DNA of 64,000 nt. Origin: Euglena gracilis. Taxonomy: Eukaryota > Euglenida > Euglenophyceae > Euglenales. The translations under genes were made by a program, and so were the position numbers. The stretch covers positions 51,887,386 to 51,951,385 of the forward strand of contig CP154956.1 of assembly GCA_039621445.1 (NCBI GenBank), read 5' to 3'. Below, piece after piece: positions 59,375-64,000 of this stretch. Every line of letters begins with the position of its first letter. Position 1 is the first letter of the stretch. The notes under the pieces were generated by a model that was not told the DNA's origin, ran no database searches, and was given only the letters and a program-made list of their open reading frames with translations.

Positions 59375-61630
59375 ATGGCGACTGGCAGGTTGTCCAAGTG
59401 GTATCCTGGGAGAAGATTTGGATTTATTTACTTCGAGAACGAGAACCGTGAAGTTTTTGCCCATGAGAGTGAGTTCACCTCAAAGGGAGCTGGCCAGCTG
59501 CAAGTGTCCGTTGGGACGGAGGTGGAGTGCTACATCATCGAAGGCCCTGATGGCAAGGACTCCTGCAAGGAAATCAGACCGTCTGGTGGCGGATATTTCA
59601 CCAAGGCCGAGGACAACAAAAAGAGGAAGCGAGAGCCAACCGATGAGAGGAGAGGAGGACCAGGACGAGGACGACGACAAGAGGAGGCGGCGGTAAGCAC
59701 CCGGCAGCTCGAACAACTGGTTGCGTCTGCGGTGCAGCGGCTCTTGCCGGCCCCTCCTGGGGTTCTTTTGCCCTCCCCTCCCGGGGGTTTTGTCCCACAA
59801 TCTGCGCCATCTGTGGCCCACCCCTTTCCCAACCCACCCCCCTGCACCCCCCAGGGGGTCCACATCCCATGGGACACCCTTATCACACTCATTTCCAACC
59901 CGGGGCCGGCAGATCTGGCAGAAAACCCGCCCGACACAACCCAAGGGGACACCAGATTTGACATTCCAATGCCAAATGCCCCCCCCCCATTCCCGTCTCC
60001 AAAATGGGCCTCTCATCCCCATTTGGGTCCGAGATTTTGGGGGACCATGTCTCCACATTTTCCTCCATCACTTTTCGGGCCGCAAAAACCACACAACACT
60101 TGGACTCGGTTTCATTCGGGACTGAAAAAACACAGCCCCGACCCCGCAACACTGTTTTCTCTGAAAATGGCCTGGACCTCCTCTTGGTTGGACTTAATTA
60201 CCGGCCCCGGCAGTCCGGCCGCCTTCCGGGCCCGCCCCCCGCGGGACCACGCTGACCCTGAGACAAAGCAGCGAGTGTATGGCCTGTGGATGTCTTTGTG
60301 CATGCTGGGCAGGAGTCCCTTTCTGGGAGGAAAGCGTGGTGCAGGGTTCTCAAAGACGCTCTTTGGGCTTCTCCTTGCGACTTTGGCCACGGTGGCCGTT
60401 GTCGTGCAACGACTCACCAGCGACAGTCGCCTGGATCGGCACAGGGCAGGCCCCCTCCCTCATGACCAGCTCCAGATCTGCGCCGCCGGCCAGAAAACTC
60501 ACGAGGCCCCCCCTGCTCGACCGACCACCTGCTGCCTCCTCACGCACAGAGAACGGAGGCCTCACCTGGGAGAGAAGGACATGGACACGCTCCTCACGAC
60601 CACACAACACTGGGCAATCGGACTATGTTGCCTTCGCATCTCAGGGGACGTCCACCCACATCCGGGTCCTGGGGTACCAGCTGACAGCTACATGCTGTTG
60701 CCACATCACCTACGCACCGCTTGCGATGCCTTGCACCTACCCCTCCCGGCGTGGGACCTCTTCGCCTCTCCGCAGAACAACCTGGCCGCTCGTTACTTTA
60801 CGATGTCAGACAACGTGCTTCCACAGCCATGGGAAGAAGGACCACTTCTGTGGGCCAATCCGCCCTTCGAATTAAAACACCAGGCGCTCCAAAAAGCCCT
60901 CAATTTCTCCGTGTGCGTGATATTCTTATGGCCTCTCTTTAGGCCGAACGACCTCCAGATGATGGCTTCTTTTTCCTCCCGGATTTGGCTCGCCCCTCCT
61001 GTCCCTCTTTTCTCCAGAGGACACGGATTGCCCCCCTTCCCAACCCCGCCGTGGCGCTGCGGGCTCTTCCTCTTGGATTTCCGGAGCCGGGTCACAGGCT
61101 GGATTCATGATTGCTGCCAAGATGGGGATGTGGAGTCCAATCCCGGACCTTCCGCCGGGTCCCTGGCACTCACCGTCTCTTTTCAGGAGTTCCTCGGACC
61201 TTTCCTCGCCACCTTCGTAGCTTCAGTCGACAAGACGGAGCTGGCACGCTCCACCATCAACCTGCGGGCCCGCGCTCGCACGTGGCCGTCTGGCTGGCCC
61301 TCCCCTTTCTTCCCCACCGATTTCCAAGGCTCCGAGGACGGCGTCTTCGGTTCTTTGGCCGCGTACGAGCTGTATGCCAACGCCGTCCTACTCCAACACA
61401 ACGATGCTTTATGTTGGACGCCGGCCGAGGACCCCGAACTTCTCGCCCTCCGCGAAACGGGTCAAGGAGTTGGAGTTGGCCCGCACCCCGCCAACTCTCG
61501 AGGAACTCGTGGGCGAGTGTTGTCCCCTGACCATCTCACGACTGCGCCTCCTCCCCTCACTCCCTGGCTGGTCCACAGACTTGCTGACAGCTTTCGAGAA
61601 GCGAGCACACCAAAAATGCTCCGACACTGA
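59375..61630 (+). CDS. Element D ORF1: cold-shock domain, 2A-like motifs, Dam-like domain
   Basis: From ATG 59375. A cold-shock domain spans residues 3-70: GRLSKWYPGRRFGFIYFENE, REVFAHESEF, VGTEVECYIIEGPDGKDSCK. It carries the RNP1-like FGFI and VFAH motifs that bind single-stranded nucleic acid. Basic KKRKREP and a Pro-rich stretch follow, then a hydrophobic segment (LFGLLLATLATVAVVVQRL, about 60358-60415). A degenerate 2A (60644-60670) comes next, then a Dam-like domain (AWDLFASPQNNLAARYFTMS, LLWANPPFELKHQALQKALN, FLWPLF, CGLFLLDF). A good 2A lies at 61124-61150. The frame changes near 61400-61500. Confidence 0.75.
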   Translation: MATGRLSKWYPGRRFGFIYFENENREVFAHESEFTSKGAGQLQVSVGTEVECYIIEGPDGKDSCKEIRPSGGGYFTKAEDNKKRKREPTDERRGGPGRGRRQEEAAVSTRQLEQLVASAVQRLLPAPPGVLLPSPPGGFVPQSAPSVAHPFPNPPPCTPQGVHIPWDTLITLISNPGPADLAENPPDTTQGDTRFDIPMPNAPPPFPSPKWASHPHLGPRFWGTMSPHFPPSLFGPQKPHNTWTRFHSGLKKHSPDPATLFSLKMAWTSSWLDLITGPGSPAAFRARPPRDHADPETKQRVYGLWMSLCMLGRSPFLGGKRGAGFSKTLFGLLLATLATVAVVVQRLTSDSRLDRHRAGPLPHDQLQICAAGQKTHEAPPARPTTCCLLTHRERRPHLGEKDMDTLLTTTQHWAIGLCCLRISGDVHPHPGPGVPADSYMLLPHHLRTACDALHLPLPAWDLFASPQNNLAARYFTMSDNVLPQPWEEGPLLWANPPFELKHQALQKALNFSVCVIFLWPLFRPNDLQMMASFSSRIWLAPPVPLFSRGHGLPPFPTPPWRCGLFLLDFRSRVTGWIHDCCQDGDVESNPGPSAGSLALTVSFQEFLGPFLATFVASVDKTELARSTINLRARARTWPSGWPSPFFPTDFQGSEDGVFGSLAAYELYANAVLLQHNDALCWTPAEDPELLALRETGQGVGVGPHPANSRGTRGRVLSPDHLTTAPPPLTPWLVHRLADSFREASTPKMLRH
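60644..60670 (+). other. 2A-like motif 4 in D (degenerate)
   Basis: GDVHPHPGP in LRISGDVHPHPGPGVP. The NPGP Asn is His, so skipping may be weak or lost. Its position directly before the Dam-like domain parallels motif 2 in C1. Confidence 0.55.
61124..61150 (+). other. 2A motif 5 in D
   Basis: GDVESNPGP, identical to C1 motif 2, in HDCCQDGDVESNPGPSAGSL. It lies directly after the Dam-like domain. Confidence 0.82.
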
Positions 61631-61991
61631 ATGTTGCGACTCATTATGGGCTGCCACCGTCCGCGCTATTTTTCGACAAAACAACTCCACGTCTTCCTCC
61701 TCCTCACCGGGCGCAACCTCCGTCTCCCGCTCCGCCACAAGGCTTCCTCTCGAGATGTCCCTCTCCACCCTTAAGGAAAGGGGTGGCCGGGTCGAGACGG
61801 AGGTGGGACCAAACGGGGTCGTCACGTGGGCTTTCCTCGGGGGAAAGAAGTTCTTCCTTTCAAAGAAGGGCGCCTTGTGGGACACATCCGAACCCCCTCC
61901 CGCAGCCTGCTTCACCTGTGGCAACCAGCATTGGTACTGGGAGATTGAAGCACAGGGGACCAACACCAACCCAGCCATCTCCCCCCCCTGA
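61400..61991 (+). CDS. Element D: zinc-ribbon-like domain
   Basis: Continues ORF1 in the next frame (KRVKELELARTPPTLEELVG, CCPLTISRLRLLPSLPGWST). A late block VVTWAFLGGKKFFLSKKGAL, WDTSEPPPAACFTCGNQHWY then WE matches the C1 block FLFHRNALWD...CPRCGLWQWPWD. Ends TGA at 61991. Role unknown. Confidence 0.55.
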
Positions 61992-62109
61992 CGCCCCAGG
62001 CCGGGGGAGAGGGGAAATGAGCAGCACCGCCACCCCTTCCCCACACTCCCCGCAACGGCCGCCAACCCCCTTCCCCCTCCTCCCCTCTGCCCCCTGCGCT
62101 CCGGACACC

Positions 62110-63131
62110 TCTTCCTCACCACGGCTGCGCACCGCCGCACCTCAGGCATCATCCCGGATTTCCGCACCGCTCTGACCTGGTCCCTTGCCCCCAGCACCCT
62201 CTCCTCCTACACCTCCCGCATCGCCACCTTTCTCCAATGGTGGGAGGACCACGCCTCGGGTTGGTCACTACCGGTACAGCCTGAGCTGGTCGAAAAGTTT
62301 CTTCTCCAGCAATTGGTTGCAGGAACCGCGGCCAGTACCCTCCGGGTTTTCCTTTCTGCCATCACCTTCCTGCGCTCCATTCGACGACTGTTCCCTTGGG
62401 ACATTCCCCACTCCTGGTGGAGGGTGTCCAATGCAGCATCCAACTTGGCCCTCGTGGTTCTTGCTTCCGGACCTCTGCATCTGCGCCCGCGCCTGCCACA
62501 CCACCGAACAAAAACGTTACCTCGCAGTTGTGGTCTTGGCCCTCATCACTGGTCTTCGCTTCAGCGAGGCCTCCCGCATTTGCCCAAACGATTTCTCCTT
62601 CGACAACGGGTGTACATTCTGTTTCCACTGCGCCAAACGCCGACCCCCCTCTCCTCAATCCACCTCTCGCCCACTGTCTCCCTGGGGTGCCTCATGGGCC
62701 CGGTACCTCACACTCACTTCCACATGTCCCCCCGATAGGCCCCTCCTCCCTCCTGCCCAGCTGCGGAACGGATTTTCCGAGTTCACGCGGCCCTTGCTCC
62801 CACAACGGCACACCTTCCATGCACTGCGCCGGGCCAACGCCTACTACCTCTCCTCATTGGGCCTTCCGACAGCAAAATCGGCGAGTGGAGCCGATGGCGA
62901 TCCCCAGCGCTTGTTCGGCACTATGCCGGGCCACCGGCCGGTGCTTCCACCCCAGAATCCTGCACGGCTCCCTTTCCGCCGCTTGCCTTGTCCGACCTCT
63001 TCCCCGTCCGCTTCATGGCCTCAACCACAGCTTGCCTTTGGGGAGCGCACCTCACGGCACCCGAACCGCAAGTGCGCCTCCCCGCCACACCAAAGCCCAA
63101 CAAACGGCGGCGGCGGTCCCGTGATTCAAAT
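62110..63131 (+). pseudogene. Element D tyrosine recombinase, two frame breaks
   Basis: A tyrosine recombinase would integrate a circular cDNA by strand exchange. The core-binding half is APSTLSSYTSRIATFLQWWE, LLQQLVAGTAASTLRVFLSA. The frame changes at about 62455. The catalytic half has RYLAVVVLALITGLRFSEAS (box I Arg), QRHTFHALRRANAYYLSSLG (HxxR). After one missing base near 62872 comes KIGEWSRWRSPALVRHYAGP (Tyr nucleophile). All catalytic positions are recognisable. The tail is basic (PKPNKRRRRSRDSN) and stops at about 63131. Confidence 0.85.
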
Positions 63132-63802
63132 ACCTGAAGGATGGCCCCGGCTGCGCACGGTCATTTGGAACCTTGCTTGGACGCTATCTCGAACACGCCT
63201 TCCTCGGCCCACCACCAGACACCGCCTCTTCCACGGCCTACGATTACTACTGGCCGCGGCATGGCAGCGGGCCGTCCAACTGAACGACTTCGCCCTTTGG
63301 CAGCGTGCACTCCGGTCCGTGAGCCTTCTGCCCTCTATACAGCTCCTCGACATCCTCGACTTTGATTACCACCCGTCGGCCCCAACCGCACGTACCGCCC
63401 GTGCCTCCCTGACATTGACGATGGCTTCCAAGGGCCTCGGAACCCGTGGCTCCTTCCCCATCCCCACCGGCGTTTGGTCCGCCTTTGTGCCCGCCTCCTT
63501 GCCCGCTAGTATAAAGGCTGTTGGCGCAATCGAACCATTCTTACCGCACCCCCCTGACCGCTTTGCCTCGGCCATGCTGCAGCGCCTACGAGCTGATGTG
63601 TTCCTCTTAGAGTGTGCGCACCTGCCTCCCAACGCTTCCTGCTTCCTTCGCCCCAAATCCAGCGAGAAGGCGGCTTTCATCGCTGACCTGCGGGGAATCA
63701 ACACACTGAGCCCCTCCCCACTACCACACTTCACGCTGCCCTCACTCCCTGAGGTTGCCACCGTTTTCTCCCGGCTCCCCTTCTGCTGGGGAACCGTTGT
63801 GG
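63121..63802 (+). CDS. Element D reverse transcriptase, N-terminal part, cut by an LTR
   Basis: Open in frame from 63121 (VIQIPEGWPRLRTVIWNLAW) overlapping the recombinase end, and not closed before the window end. The RT fingers read FLRPKSSEKAAFIADLRGIN, TLSPSPLPHFTLPSLPEVAT, which fits K...K.R.I.DLR.IN and LPSL of LTR/YR-type RTs. It is interrupted right before the expected block A (RLPFCWGTVVE, then LTR). The recombinase-before-RT order differs from DIRS and recalls VIPER-like elements. Confidence 0.7.
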
Positions 63803-64000
63803 AGTGTACGTCCAAAGCTTTCCCTTTTCCCCTTTTTGGAACTTTCTGTAAAAGCCTTTCGCTTTCGCCTTGGTGCGCAGCCTACTTATGGTACGGAAAA
63901 GTCTTTGGAGTAACAAAAAGTGGTTTTTCCCGTTTCTTCCCAATTCCCCAAGAAGCAAAGCACAAAGCAAAGATTCAGAAGTTTCTTCTGAGATCAAAGT
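63803..64000 (-). repeat. Partial LTR of an A-related element, minus strand
   Basis: AGTGTACGTC at 63803 is the exact reverse complement of the A1 LTR end (GACGTACACT). Then CTTTCGCTTTCGCCTTGG, CCCAATTCCCCAAGAAGC and AAGCAAAGCACAAAGCAAAG follow in the same order as in the A1 LTR, with many differences. It belongs to a diverged relative, inserted in the D RT gene; the rest lies beyond the window. Confidence 0.8.

Overview
The window is a eukaryotic nuclear locus made almost entirely of mobile elements. The evidence is chromodomain Ty3/Gypsy retrotransposons with LTRs and tRNA primer sites, 2A-bearing retroelements, TA-flanked miniature elements and a decayed eEF1A copy containing a GT-AG intron. 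The host lineage cannot be fixed from the sequence. A repeat-rich alga or other protist fits best; retrotransposons carrying cytosine methyltransferases are known from dinoflagellates and charophyte algae. I recognise no intact host gene.

Layout. (1) 1-20.3 kb is a graveyard: an old copy (A2, +) and an inverted fragment (A3, -) of the Gypsy family called A here, riddled with C/G-capped hairpin elements that leave TA duplications. It also holds a Tc1-like element, a 4-kb G-rich 50-bp minisatellite, a poly-A block and an eEF1A pseudogene. (2) 21.4-56.9 kb is a Russian doll. A non-LTR retrotransposon (C1, outer, about 21.4-22.3 and 51.2-56.9 kb) is split by Gypsy element B (22288-51220, 855-bp LTRs, GAGT duplication). 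B is itself split inside its methyltransferase gene by Gypsy element A1 (27779-44459, 309-bp LTRs, AAAAG duplication). By eye the two LTR pairs differ at only 4 of 855 and 2 of 309 positions, so both insertions are young. (3) 57.1-59.4 kb is C2, an internally deleted relative of C1. (4) 59.4-63.8 kb is element D: cold-shock domain, 2A-like motifs, Dam-like domain, tyrosine recombinase, then the start of a reverse transcriptase. It is cut at 63803 by the LTR of another A-related element on the minus strand.

The most notable system is element B. It encodes gag, a C5 cytosine DNA methyltransferase, a Dam-type (N6-adenine methyltransferase-like) domain, protease, RT-RNase H, integrase and chromodomain. 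The Dam-like domain recurs in A1, C1 and D, so three retroelement classes at one locus share it. A1 is also unusual: 16.7 kb long, four uncharacterised ORFs downstream of integrase that recur in A2 and A3, a conserved splice-acceptor-like site before them, and a four-fold repeat of its LTR-end/primer-binding-site junction.

Many reading frames are broken at homopolymer runs, and three otherwise young ORFs carry single in-frame TGA codons. I mark these as damage, possible recoding or possible sequence error rather than choosing silently.
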